The notes beneath the pieces are model-generated. The model had not been told where the DNA came from and ran no database searches. It saw only the letters and a program-made list of their open reading frames with translations. Shown one piece after another: positions 40,367-51,027 of a stretch of 64,000 nucleotides of DNA. Numbering within the stretch: position 1 is the first letter of the stretch; every line of letters starts with the position of its first letter. The position numbers and the translations under genes were made by a program. Source of the DNA: an uncultured Methanomicrobiales archaeon (GTDB lineage: Archaea; Halobacteriota; Methanomicrobia; Methanomicrobiales; Methanospirillaceae); NCBI GenBank assembly GCA_903832665.1, contig CAILCG010000023.1, forward strand, positions 19,898 to 83,897, given 5' to 3'.

Positions 40367-40594
40367 CTACCCCAGCTCAAAAGTAGTAACCCCGAAGATC
40401 TCGTCCAGAGGGAGAGGCACGGGATCCGGCGTCGTATAGAGCCGGGCCGTAAAGAAGACCGGCGTCATCTTCCGGTCCTGCACCAGCGCAACGGCTGCGG
40501 TGTTCGGGACCGGAATATCGAGATAGAACTGCTCGCCGGGGATCCCCGCGATAAGCGCATCGAGCAGCCGTTCGGCGGTTGCCCTCTGCCCGGG
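40367..40594 (-). pseudogene. C-terminal remnant of a GNAT acetyltransferase
   Basis: Manual translation: ERLLDALIAGIPGEQFYLDIPVPNTAAVALVQDRKMTPVFFTARLYTTPDPVPLPLDEIFGVTTFELG; no N-terminal half. Confidence 0.75.
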
Positions 40595-41195
40595 CTATCT
40601 CGGCGGGGCACTGGCCCAGAGAGGAAACCTCGCGGGGCAGGGACGGCGCCTCCGGGTGCTCCTGCCCGTGGGCATTGCCGGGGGTATCACCGGCGGGATC
40701 CTGCTGGTCGTGGTCAGTGAGCAGATCTTTCATTTCCTGGTACCGTTCCTGATCCTCTTTGCATCGCTGCTCCTTGCGGTGCAGGACCGGATCCGTGACA
40801 GGATTCTCCGGATGGCGCACCGGGAACTCAGTACTCCGGACGAGGTGAAACGGGCAGTCATCCCGACAGGTCTTGCGTCGGTCTATGGGGGCTACTTTGG
40901 CGCGGGACAGAGTGTGATCACGCTCTCCGTGCTCGGGCTCTTCCTTGACGACACCCTGACCCGGCTCAATGCCCTCAAGCAGTGCATTGCCTTGAGTTCC
41001 AATTGTGCGGCCGCGATCTACTTCCTCTTCTCGGGCATGATTCTCTGGCCGGTTGCCGGCTGCATGGCGGTGGGTGCCCTGGCCGGTGGCGCAGCCGGGG
41101 GAAGATTTGCAGCACGCATCAACCCGGTCCTGCTCCAGTGGACAATCGTCTCATTCGGGACCGGTATCGGGATCATCCTTCTCGCGCAGGGGTAA
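40590..41195 (+). pseudogene. TauE/SafE family permease lacking its N-terminal region
   Basis: PGYLGGALAQRGNLAGQGRRLRVLLPVGIAGGITGGILL...GGYFGAGQSVITLSVLGLFL; first TM segment absent. Confidence 0.75.
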
Positions 41196-41242
41196 GCCGG
41201 TACGCGACAGGATGGTTTTGAACGGGGACAAAAAAAAGAGAT

Positions 41243-42019
41243 TTACAGGGCATTGACCAGCGATCGCCGGGTGATGATGCCGAAGAGCTTGCCCCCGTCA
41301 ATGACGGCAATCGAACTGATGTTCTTTTTTATCATCGTGTCAATGACCCCGGTAACGGCAGCGGTTCGCTCCACCGTCAGGAGAGGGGCACTCATGATGT
41401 CCTTGACGAGCAGGTTCCGGATCCGGTGATCCTGGTGGTTGTCATCAACCGATTTGCGGAACTGGCGCATGGCAATCGCCACATCGGTCTCCGTAACAAT
41501 CCCGACAAACTTGTCGTGTTCGGTCACGATAAACCGGGTGATATGATCGTCGAGCATCCGGCGCCGCAGGTGAACGACCCGTTCGGATGCTTCAATGGTG
41601 ACTGCCTTCTCCACCACCGTATCGATGTCGCTCTCCGGCCGGATTTTCTTGAGCAGGTCAACGGCCCCGACCTGGCCGATGAGATTGTGATCCCCGTCAT
41701 ACACCACGACCAGCTTGTAGCGCTGGAGCAGCGGGATGAGCACGTTGATGCTCTCGTCCGGATAGACGCTGGTGAAGTCCTCCTCGACAACGTTGGCTAC
41801 ATGGATTGAGGTGGGGGCGAGATCGGCATTCTGCTTGCTTCCCAGCTTCTCGGCAATGGCCTGCCTCGAGACCGTGCCGATGACGGAATTATTGTGTACG
41901 GCTATCAGGGGGTCGATGCCCTCTGCGAGCATCTTATCGAGTGCCTCGGTGATCTTTGCCGATTTGGCTATGGAGGTCGGTTTTACCATTACATCTTTGA
42001 TAAAAACTTCTTTTGTCAT
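41243..42019 (-). CDS. CBS domain protein
   Basis: Repeated GIVTETDVAIAM, GIITRRSL-type CBS motifs; four CBS-like segments. Confidence 0.92.
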   Translation of the reverse strand: MTKEVFIKDVMVKPTSIAKSAKITEALDKMLAEGIDPLIAVHNNSVIGTVSRQAIAEKLGSKQNADLAPTSIHVANVVEEDFTSVYPDESINVLIPLLQRYKLVVVYDGDHNLIGQVGAVDLLKKIRPESDIDTVVEKAVTIEASERVVHLRRRMLDDHITRFIVTEHDKFVGIVTETDVAIAMRQFRKSVDDNHQDHRIRNLLVKDIMSAPLLTVERTAAVTGVIDTMIKKNISSIAVIDGGKLFGIITRRSLVNAL

Positions 42020-42864
42020 TTCGCCACTTCCTTTATGATATCATCGCGTTTTAAAATCCCGGAAATCGTGTTCTTCTCCATGACAACAAGGCTGTTGACA
42101 TGATGTCTGTCCATCAGTGCGATCGCTTCAGGGAGAGAAGTTGCAGCAGGTACCGTGACAACGGGACTCGTCATCACGTCCTCTGCGGTCACCGATGCGA
42201 CCATGAGCGAGCTCTGCCCGCGTGTCCCGTTCGCGTTTTCACGTCTCATTATGGCTACGTCTTTTCCCACCACACCTGATATCTTGGGCTCATCTTCATA
42301 GAATGCAAGGTTCGTTTCAGTAATGATTCCGGCAGGCTCGCCATCATCGTCCATCACCAGCACCTTGTCATTGCGTTCACGCATCACGCTGATCACATGA
42401 TCGAGCGAATGGTAGCGGTTGACCGTCACCACGTCCTCCATCACGTCCCGCACCGGGAGGTGCAAACCCCGGACAAGGGCTGATTTCATCAGATCGGTCT
42501 TGGTGATGATCCCCACAACGGATCCTCCTTCAACCACAGGGACGCTGCTGAAATTCCGTTCGGAAAACAGCTTTGCAATCGCATGGATCCCGGTACCGGG
42601 ATCGATCGTCGCGGGGTTTTCCGTGGCAAGGGCGCCCACCGGGATCCGGTCGAGCGGGCGCCGCCTCCATGCCGGTTCACCCTGTTTAAGGCGATAGGCG
42701 ATATCTTTTTTCGTAAGGATTCCGGTGAGATTCCCGTCTTCCATCACCAGGATGCGGGAGATCTTGTGCCTCACCATCAGGTTCCGGGCGTGGGCCACAG
42801 TTGCATCCGGCGAGACGAAATAGACCGGTGCGGTCATTACATCGCGTGCGAACATGGTAATCAT
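42016..42864 (-). CDS. CBS domain protein (four CBS motifs)
   Basis: GILTKKDIAYRL, GIITKTDLMK, GIITETNLAF, GILKRDDIIKE. Confidence 0.93.
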   Translation of the reverse strand: MITMFARDVMTAPVYFVSPDATVAHARNLMVRHKISRILVMEDGNLTGILTKKDIAYRLKQGEPAWRRRPLDRIPVGALATENPATIDPGTGIHAIAKLFSERNFSSVPVVEGGSVVGIITKTDLMKSALVRGLHLPVRDVMEDVVTVNRYHSLDHVISVMRERNDKVLVMDDDGEPAGIITETNLAFYEDEPKISGVVGKDVAIMRRENANGTRGQSSLMVASVTAEDVMTSPVVTVPAATSLPEAIALMDRHHVNSLVVMEKNTISGILKRDDIIKEVAK

Positions 42865-43808
42865 CCCCTCGCAAATGCCCGGACCAGGTCGAACTCCGTC
42901 ACGAGCCCGATCAGCCGGGAATCCTCAATCACGGGTAATGCCCCGATATTCTTCTCCAGCATCTCGCGGGCAGCCTCGTTGATGCTCCGTTCCGGTGTTG
43001 TGGTGATGAGGGTGCCGTTGATCAGGGTACGGATCGGGAGTCCCATCCCTTCAGAGACGTTTCCGGTAGTCATTCGCGAGAAGACGTCCCTACTGCCGAG
43101 ATAGCACATCAGGTCGGTTGCCGTGACAATCCCGTACATGACATCATCGCTCACGACCGGTAAACGGCGGAACCGGTAGGTCGTCATATCCCGGGCAACG
43201 GTCTCGATCGGGGTCTCGGGTGCAATCACCCGCAGGGGAGAACTCATCACATCCTCGACGCTGAGCGAACTCTGCTGTGCTGCCAGTACCCGGACCACAT
43301 CCCGTTCGGTCACAATCCCGGTAAGCACCCCGTCATGATCCAGGATAGGGAGCCCCCCGATCCGTTTTTCTACAATCTCCTGTACCGCATCGCGGATGGT
43401 TGCCTCGTGCGAGAGCGTAACAACCTGCTGCGTCATGATGGTGCGGACATTTTCATTCAGTGCCGAGAGCAGGTTGCCCCCGTGTTTGACCTGGACGAGT
43501 TTGTACTTGTCACCTCCACCCATGAAATTGATCACATCGCCCGACGCGACGATTCCCCGCAGTTTCCTGGTGCCGGCGTCCGTTACCGGAAGCCTCCGGA
43601 AGCCGCACTTAGTCATCTGTTCAACGGCCGCGATGATACTTGTCGAAGGAGGCACCGAAATGACGTCATGGGTTGCGATCGCCATGATCTCTCCTTCCTG
43701 TTCAGCAATATGTGACTTGAACTCAACCGGCCCGCGGTCGAGTTTTCCCTGCATCTTCAAGAGCCTGTCGCCCTGTTTGATGCCCCGGTTATTCTGGTGC
43801 ATTCTCAC
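42861..43808 (-). CDS. CBS domain protein (four CBS motifs)
   Basis: GIVASGDVINF, GIVTERDVVRVL, GIVTATDLMCYL, GLVTEFDLVRAF. Confidence 0.93.
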   Translation of the reverse strand: MRMHQNNRGIKQGDRLLKMQGKLDRGPVEFKSHIAEQEGEIMAIATHDVISVPPSTSIIAAVEQMTKCGFRRLPVTDAGTRKLRGIVASGDVINFMGGGDKYKLVQVKHGGNLLSALNENVRTIMTQQVVTLSHEATIRDAVQEIVEKRIGGLPILDHDGVLTGIVTERDVVRVLAAQQSSLSVEDVMSSPLRVIAPETPIETVARDMTTYRFRRLPVVSDDVMYGIVTATDLMCYLGSRDVFSRMTTGNVSEGMGLPIRTLINGTLITTTPERSINEAAREMLEKNIGALPVIEDSRLIGLVTEFDLVRAFARG

Positions 43809-43900
43809 CTCGTGTAGGTCATCTGGACCCGTATTGTTATTGGCCTGGACTTAATTTTCCAGAGGTATCCTGTCCGCTTTTTGATTTTGCTGCCGGTGCT

Positions 43901-44648
43901 TTATGCAAGCGCAGCAAGGATGTCGTGCCGGTCAACGATCCCGACAAGGGACTCTCCCTTAAGAACGGGAAGACGGCTGACATCATGTTTTACGAGCAGT
44001 TCTGCTGCATGGGAGATCGGCTCATCAGGCGCGATCGTGACCACCTCATGGGTCATCACATCCTCTATCGTTGTGTGGGCATGCTGGGCAACAACTGACC
44101 GGACCCGTTGGGAACCGATCAGGTCGCGCCGTGAGATGATGCCGACAAGCCGCTTCTTGTGAACAACGGGAAATGCTGTGAACCCGCTCTCGATGATCAG
44201 TGCCTGGATCTTCTGGAGTTCATCGGCGGGGTCCGCGGTCACCACTTTGTTGTTCATGCGTGAGGCAACCGTCCCGTGCAGTTCATGGCGCGAGATGATC
44301 ACGGGAAAGAGTGCCGAAAGAAGCACTCCTCCCCGCAGGTGATGCGTGGAATCAACCACAGCAGCACTATCCGTATGGAAGCTTCGCATGTCTTTGCCAC
44401 CTGTTCGATCGAGTCTTCGGACGTACCACCGGTGCATCCTTCACGTATCCCTCAACCGTCACATTTGATTTTGTTGCAGTTACCCGCAACCCGTCCGTGA
44501 GGTCGATATAGCCGATGAGGGTTTTTTTCCCGTCCACCACATAGACTTCACGGAACCGGTCATCTCTGAGAATCTGCCGTGCCTTGGTGATCTGGTCGTT
44601 GTTTTTCAGCACAGGAATCTCTATGACGAAATCCTGTGCTGACTTCAT
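43901..44648 (-). pseudogene. CBS domain protein (four CBS motifs) broken by two nearby single-base deletions
   Basis: ORFs 44367..44648 and 43901..44437 join as ...VVRPKT-SIEQVAK-DMRSFHTDSAAVV... using all three frames in about 25 bp. Confidence 0.75.
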
Positions 44649-45211
44649 GTGATTTTATCCTCGTCACGGCAGCTGAGACAGAGCATTGCCCCGTCCACCC
44701 GCTTAAGGTCATCAGACATCTGACTGCAGCGGTCACAGACCCCCTGCTCAATGAGCTCTTCGCGGTTGATCTCCATGAGATCCTCCAGCAGGTCATTGAG
44801 TTCGGTGGAGACGGTAAGGAGATCCCGGACCGTAACAATACCGATCACTTCGTTGCAGTTATCCACAACGGGGAGCCTCCTCACCTTATACTTGACCATC
44901 ATATGGGCTGCATCGCCGGATGTTTTATCCACACTCACCGTAATGAGTGGCGTGCTCATGATTTCATTCACGTGAACTTTGCTCGGTTTGAGATCCTTTG
45001 CCACCACCTTGCAGTTGATGTCTTCCTCGGTAACAATGCCAATGGGCTTGTTATTTTCAAGGATGATTACGCTGCCGACTCCTTCCTGGCACATCGCCTT
45101 GGCTGCCTTTGCTACCGTGGCTTCAATGCCGATCATAGTCGGGTTGCGTTTCATCACCTCCCCGATAGGGACGTGGGTTTCAAACCGGATTGCGTCGGAT
45201 GTCTTTTTCAC
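44645..45211 (-). CDS. CBS domain protein with C-terminal zinc ribbon
   Basis: GIVTEEDINCKV, GIVTVRDLLTV; CDRCSQMSDDLKRVDGAMLCLSC. Confidence 0.92.
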   Translation of the reverse strand: MKKTSDAIRFETHVPIGEVMKRNPTMIGIEATVAKAAKAMCQEGVGSVIILENNKPIGIVTEEDINCKVVAKDLKPSKVHVNEIMSTPLITVSVDKTSGDAAHMMVKYKVRRLPVVDNCNEVIGIVTVRDLLTVSTELNDLLEDLMEINREELIEQGVCDRCSQMSDDLKRVDGAMLCLSCRDEDKIT

Positions 45212-45481
45212 GAGTCACCTCCTTGGGTGCGTTTTGTTCTGATGTTGTTACAATTAGCATACTCCCATCCCCTTGTATAAATCCATTGTGGCAGTGCCAT
45301 ACCGCAATGCACGAGAGTAATAAGGACGAGATATTCTTCCGGGAGGCCGCTCGGAGATCTACGGCGACTGCCTGTCAAAAAAAATACGAGAAACCTAATA
45401 AACTGCGTATTCAATACACTACTAACGAATCATGGTGAATTCTTTGTACCCAGGTACAATGCGTAACCAACGAGGTGCATA

Positions 45482-46135
45482 ATGAAAATATTTTTACAAA
45501 CGTTTGGTACGGCAAAGAAGAAGTTTTCCAATTTCCTCAACTCATTTTTCAAGAAGAAGCGGACCCGGATCGGTATTTACGGTCCCCCTAACGCGGGGAA
45601 GACCACGCTGGCCAACCGTATCGCCCGGGACTGGACCGGCGATGCGATCGGCCCGGTGAGCGAGATCCCCCACGAGACCCGCAGGGCCCGGAAGAAAGAA
45701 GATATCATCATCTCGGGTGCCAACGGCAATACGGTGACGATGGATATCGTGGATACGCCGGGTGTCACTACGAAGATCGATTACCACGAGTTCCTTGAGT
45801 TCGGCATGGAGAAGGACGAAGCGATCATCCGCGCCCGGGAAGCTACCGAGGGTGTTGCCGAGGCAATGCACTGGCTGCGCGAGGATATCGACGGCGTGAT
45901 CTACATGCTCGACTCGACGCTCGATCCCTTCATGCAGGTGAATATCATGATGATAGGAATCATCGAGAGCAGGAATCTTCCGGTCATCATTGTCGCCAAT
46001 AAGATCGATCTGCCCGATGCAGCCCCGGCCCGCATCCGCAGCGCATTCCCCCAGCACCCAGTCGTGGCGATCTCGGGCCTTGAGGGCAGGAATGTAGAAG
46101 ATCTCTACGATACCATGCTCGAATACTTCGGGTGA
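45482..46135 (+). CDS. Era-like archaeal GTP-binding protein
   Basis: GPPNAGKTTLANRI, DIVDTPGV, IVANKIDLPD. Confidence 0.92.
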   Translation: MKIFLQTFGTAKKKFSNFLNSFFKKKRTRIGIYGPPNAGKTTLANRIARDWTGDAIGPVSEIPHETRRARKKEDIIISGANGNTVTMDIVDTPGVTTKIDYHEFLEFGMEKDEAIIRAREATEGVAEAMHWLREDIDGVIYMLDSTLDPFMQVNIMMIGIIESRNLPVIIVANKIDLPDAAPARIRSAFPQHPVVAISGLEGRNVEDLYDTMLEYFG

Positions 46136-46545
46136 CGACGATGCCGCACAAGTGTACGAAATGCGGACGGGAATACAAGGACGGTTCGACCGAGATCCTG
46201 AGAGGATGTGCGAGCTGCGGCGGCAAGAAGTTCCTCTACGTCAAGGAAGAAGAGATCAACAATGACGTGCTGGAAGAGAAGTCCATCGAGGAGATCGCTG
46301 ACGAGTCCAAGGAAGAGGTACTTGAGGTAGTCGAGCAAACCACCCCCACGAAAAAACATGTCGAGATGTACGACCGGGTGGAGACCATACGGATCGTCTC
46401 GCCCGGCTCTTATGAGCTCAACCTCGAGAAGATGGCTAAAAGCGATGAGCGGATCGTAAGCGTGGGGAAAGAAGGCTCCTATATCATCGATCTCATGTCC
46501 ATGACCAAAGATGAGCCGAAGAAGAAAAAGGCAAAGAAGAATTAA
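46132..46545 (+). CDS. Zn-ribbon protein associated with the Era-like GTPase
   Basis: CTKCGREYKDGSTEILRGCASCGGKKFLYV; 4-bp overlap with the GTPase gene. Confidence 0.85.
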   Translation: MTTMPHKCTKCGREYKDGSTEILRGCASCGGKKFLYVKEEEINNDVLEEKSIEEIADESKEEVLEVVEQTTPTKKHVEMYDRVETIRIVSPGSYELNLEKMAKSDERIVSVGKEGSYIIDLMSMTKDEPKKKKAKKN

Positions 46546-46572
46546 GATCTTTTTTCTTACGTTTTTTTATTG
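46543..46572 (+). terminator. T-rich transcription termination region
   Basis: taagatcttttttcttacgtttttttattg directly after the stop codon. Confidence 0.5.
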
Positions 46573-46891
46573 ATCGCAGAACTCCTGATATCCCCAGGGA
46601 TTCCGTACCTCACTGGGGATGTTCCGGATTTGATCGCCACTCACTACCTCTGATCAGCAGAAAGGATTCAGGGGTTCCTCAGAAAAAATTTGCAGAAATG
46701 AACGGAGACGGGGGACTCTTTTCACAGGGTTCCTTTTCCCTTGAGAAGTACGACCGTCGCAGGTCACAGAATACATGGGAATGCAAAACTGCGATGAGCA
46801 AGGCTATCACTCCCACAGGACCTGTGTTCCGTAAGAGATACTCCCCGTAACAGCAACCAGATACCGCAAAAAAACTAAAAAAAAGAAGATA

Positions 46892-48082
46892 TTACTCCGA
46901 CCGCAGCGCATCGATCGGGTCCATGTTGGACGCCTTCCAGGCAGGGTACAGGCCCGAGACCGCGCAGACAACAATCCCGACGATCATCCCGTACGGGACA
47001 TACATGATGCTGTCGGGGAGGAAGAAATACGTCGTGTTGCCTATCATGGCACTCACAACGGAATAGCCGATCACCAGGCTGCAGATCCCGCCGGCCCCGG
47101 CACCAATGATCCCCAGGATGAAGGCTTCATACAGGAACATACGCCGCACTTCCCCTTTTTCGGTACCAATGGAGAGGAGGATACCGATCTCCTGCACCCG
47201 CTCGTTGACCGACATCATCGTGACGTTGAAGATGCTGACGGCAGCGACCACGAGGGAGATGCCCCCGATGGCCAGGATGAAGGTGGTGATGGTACCGAGG
47301 GTTGCCGTGATGGAGGTCAGGCGCGAACTGGCATCCTGGATCCGTATCACCTGCGTCCTCCGGTTGACCTTGTCGTCGATTGCAGTTTCCACGTCACTGA
47401 TGGTGTCGACATTCTTCACGATCACGTTGACCTGGTCATACAGGTCCTTGCCACCGTAATGATCGGTGTACCAGGTATCCGGTACAATGATCACATTATC
47501 GCTGTTGACACCATCCGGGGCAAATCCACGGGCCGCGAGGATCCCGGAAACCCGGACAACGGGCCGGGCAGGATCATCTTTCTGCCCGATCTTGATCCGG
47601 CTGCCGACTTTCAAATTGAAATTGCTCGCAATGGTGAATCCCACGACCGCATCGCTTGCTCCCCGGATATTGTCCCCCACCTCAACCGTGAGGAACTTGG
47701 GAATGTCATTGGGATCGATGCCGTACACAGAGCCTCTCCCATCCGTAGACCCAATCGTGAACTGGGTACCTGAACGATGAAGGGGAATCACGTCGTTCTG
47801 GCCCGCGGCATTCTTGATATCATTGAGCTGGCTTTTGGTCACACCCTGCGAGGTTATTGCGGTTCCGGCAATGGTGGTGGTCTTGACCACATCCGATGAG
47901 ATCATGATCGTGTTGACATTGGACGAGAGCTGTTCCTTGACGGAGAGCTGCATATTGGCCCCGAGCATTCCCATCGAAGAGATGGCAACGACGCCGATCA
48001 CAATGCCGATGCAGGCCAGCAGGGAGCGGAGGAAATTGAGTTTCACGCTCCGTATCGAGAGGTCGAGGAAGATATCTCTCAT
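46892..48082 (-). CDS. ABC transporter permease (MacB/FtsX type)
   Basis: [42 protein letters not shown]. Confidence 0.93.
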   Translation of the reverse strand: MRDIFLDLSIRSVKLNFLRSLLACIGIVIGVVAISSMGMLGANMQLSVKEQLSSNVNTIMISSDVVKTTTIAGTAITSQGVTKSQLNDIKNAAGQNDVIPLHRSGTQFTIGSTDGRGSVYGIDPNDIPKFLTVEVGDNIRGASDAVVGFTIASNFNLKVGSRIKIGQKDDPARPVVRVSGILAARGFAPDGVNSDNVIIVPDTWYTDHYGGKDLYDQVNVIVKNVDTISDVETAIDDKVNRRTQVIRIQDASSRLTSITATLGTITTFILAIGGISLVVAAVSIFNVTMMSVNERVQEIGILLSIGTEKGEVRRMFLYEAFILGIIGAGAGGICSLVIGYSVVSAMIGNTTYFFLPDSIMYVPYGMIVGIVVCAVSGLYPAWKASNMDPIDALRSE

Positions 48083-48759
48083 GATTCCACGATCCTGCCA
48101 TCTTCCAGCGTTATAGTACGGTGGGCGTACTCCGCAATCTTCGGATCATGTGTCATCAGGATCACCGTCTTTCCTTCCTTGTGCAGGCCGATCAGGATAT
48201 CCATGATTGCAAAACCTGTCTTCCGGTCGAGATTCCCGGTCGGTTCATCGCATAACAGGATCTTCGGGTCATTGACCAGTGCCCGGGCAATCGCGACCCG
48301 CTGCTGCTGGCCGCCCGAGAGCTAGTTCGGGCGATGGGCGCTCATCGCCTCATCAAACCCCACGGATTTGAGGACCGCCCATGCCTTACCGGTTGTATCC
48401 CGCTGCTTGTGCCGCAGGATAAGCGGGTATTCCACATTCTCGTAGGCCGAGAGCAGGAGAATCAGGTAAAACTTCTGGAAGATGTACCCGATGATGTCCC
48501 GGCGCATGTGCGTGCGCTCGAGGTTGGTCATCGTGGCCACATTCTTCCCGTCCATCAGGAGTTGGCCCGAGGTAGGGACATCCAGGATGCCGAGCTGGTT
48601 CATCATCGTGGATTTTCCCGAACCCGAGGGCCCCATGATCGCGACGAATTCATTTTCCTCGATGCTTAAGGAGACATGATCGAGCGCGGTAAAGTCGCCA
48701 CTCTCCAGGTGGTACACCTTTGAGACATCCACCAGTTGGATAAGCGGTCGGTCGCTCAT
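48079..48759 (-). pseudogene. ABC transporter ATP-binding protein with in-frame TAG before the signature motif
   Basis: GPSGSGKST Walker A; ...[47 protein letters not shown]...LEDGRIVES, overlapping the permease start. Confidence 0.85.
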
Positions 48760-48770
48760 GGCCGCATCAC

Positions 48771-50071
48771 TCACTGTTTCCTGAATTTACCGACAATCCA
48801 TTTGCGTTTGATCCAGTGGACAACTGCCACGATCAGGACCACGAGACCGGGTAAAACGAACTTAATCCGCCCCCGCGGTTACCACCGATACCAAAGAGTG
48901 AGCCGCCACCCTGGGGTCCACCGGTTCTGGCCGTTGAGCCGCCCGAGGCTGCTGCCGCGGTCCCGGAACCGGAAGAACTCCCGGTCCGCGTGCCGGTCGC
49001 ACCCGACCCGGACAGGATCTCCCGAACATTGAGCATTTTTACCGTGGTAAATGAATTTCCATTTGCATCCTTCCACCGGACCTGGAGAGGTACAGCGGTC
49101 AGATCGTTTGCAGCAAAGTTCAGCTCGAAACTGGAGAAGTCATCGGAAGCAAGCGATCCAATGGCGTATTCCGGGTACGGGGCCATCGGGCTGGCAGGGG
49201 CATTTACTGTCAGGACCATCGCCTTTGCGTCACTGATACCGGCATTGTTGACATCCCCGGTAAGGTGATAGGAAGCACCCAGCGAAGTGACGACAATGTT
49301 GTTGATGACCGGCACCGCTGCAGTCTTGTCATCGCCAAGGTTGATCGGCAGGGGGACCGAAGTTGTGTGCTTGTTGTCCCCGTTCCGGTAACTGACAAGG
49401 AACGTGATGTTCGACTGCTGCTGGTTCGGCGTGAGCTCGAACGGTACCTGGACAGATTCACCGGCGTTCAGGGTGCCGATGAAGGATTCTGCCGGTGAGA
49501 CTTCAATACCGGAAGCCTGCGGGACGATCAGGACGTCAGTGATATCCCCGAGCCGCGGATTGGTGACACTCACATTTACGGTGTTCTTTTTTTCCAGGGA
49601 GAAGGTATCGGGTTTTGTGGATATGCTCCCCCTGACATCAGTAGAGTCGACCTTCAGTTTGATGGGATAATGGATCGCATTTGAGCCATAGACATCGGTC
49701 GACACAGTGAACAGGGGGAAATACGTCCCATCGGGAGGATCGACCGATACGATAAATGAATAATCCATCGTGGCCCCCGGACCGAGATTTGTCGCGGTAG
49801 TGAAAGTGTCAAGATTCATCACGTGTGCGTGGGGATCGATCAGGTTCGGCTGGGATAATGAAACCGAGGCATTCGCGCCATTGGTCACATGGACGGTGAT
49901 CGTACCCGTCTCGTACGGATAAAAAACCACCGGATTGAGATCATAGCCCGATACGTACGTGAGTGCTTCTGCGTCGGCAGGATTTGTGGCGGTAACCAGC
50001 GTTGCCGCGCGGGCTCCTGCGACAAGGCAGAGGAGCAGGATGAGGGGGGATATCCAGGGTTTGTAGTTCAT
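48771..50071 (-). pseudogene. COG1361-like secreted/surface protein; C-terminal TM displaced by a frameshift
   Basis: NPADAEALTYVSGYDLNPVVFYPYETGTITVHVTN; one missing base in C5 48870-48874 restores GGRIKFVLPGLVVLIVAVVHWIKRKWIVGKFRKQ. Confidence 0.75.
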
Positions 50072-50163
50072 AACATCTCCGTTCGTTCAGAGGATTTGAT
50101 GCATATTATTGTTTGATGTACATTATTGTTTCAATGCGGGTAACCGGGAATGTTCACGGGAGT

Positions 50164-50766
50164 TTATACGATTCCACGATCTTGCCGGGCGAATGATGGC
50201 GGGGCAGTCGAATTCCCCTTCAGGTGTGTACCACTCCGGCTCAAGCCCGAGCCGTTCACTGCGGGGTGGAAAAATGTGCCATTCTGCTGAACACCTTTCC
50301 GGAAGAGCGTTGCATTTGCCCCGGTGAATTTGTGGGTCATGTTGCCGGCGAAAGACTCGGGTGTCATTCCGGTAATAGTACGGTGTGCTGACAGGTTACG
50401 GAAAGGAAATTCCTTTGCTCCGTTTCGCTCAATGGACCCGGTTACGTTCCCGAAGTTCTTTGGTAGCCGGTGAGTGACGTTTCCGGCATTTGCCTCAGGG
50501 GCAGGCCGGCAGGTATCCAGCAATTTCCAGATCGAGGTGGTGTCATTGCGTTCTTTGGCCGCTTGCAGGTCCGCAAGCGTAAAACCCTGCTGTTCAAGAC
50601 AGGAGAGATTCATTCGGGACATGGGACCGTGCCCATTCCCAAAACCGTGTAGCTTTGTCACGTTCCCGGCAGCGGGCGACAGGTCTGCTGCGTGTCCTAT
50701 GCCAACAAAAAGCGATACAATGCAAAATGCACAAAGGGCATAATAGTAGAGTGCAGGTGTTCTCAT
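50164..50766 (-). CDS. Hypothetical secreted protein
   Basis: Signal peptide MRTPALYYYALCAFCIVSLFVGIGHAADL. Confidence 0.5.
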   Translation of the reverse strand: MRTPALYYYALCAFCIVSLFVGIGHAADLSPAAGNVTKLHGFGNGHGPMSRMNLSCLEQQGFTLADLQAAKERNDTTSIWKLLDTCRPAPEANAGNVTHRLPKNFGNVTGSIERNGAKEFPFRNLSAHRTITGMTPESFAGNMTHKFTGANATLFRKGVQQNGTFFHPAVNGSGLSRSGTHLKGNSTAPPSFARQDRGIV

Positions 50767-51027
50767 TGGATGATTTCTCCGTGGAAGTACAGGTAACGGG
50801 CACGAAGTCCCGGGAGTACGGTTGATGTAATGCATATACGACATTTTGTATTATAAACATTTCCAATAATCAGGTATGAAATACAAATTGTCGAAAAATA
50901 TCCGCTAGCGTTTCGTACAAAACCGGGATACACCAGGGAACGGATCTCCTTTTTTCTCCAGGGATTAAAAAAGGGAATGTCACGGGCAAAGGGAAGTCCT
51001 GAAAATTTAAAAAAAATCCCGGGTACC

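Noticed and set aside
48318-48325. Pyrrolysine insertion at the TAG in the ABC ATPase
   Set aside because: Position is not a known Pyl site, conserved residue is Glu, and no pyl genes are visible in the window.
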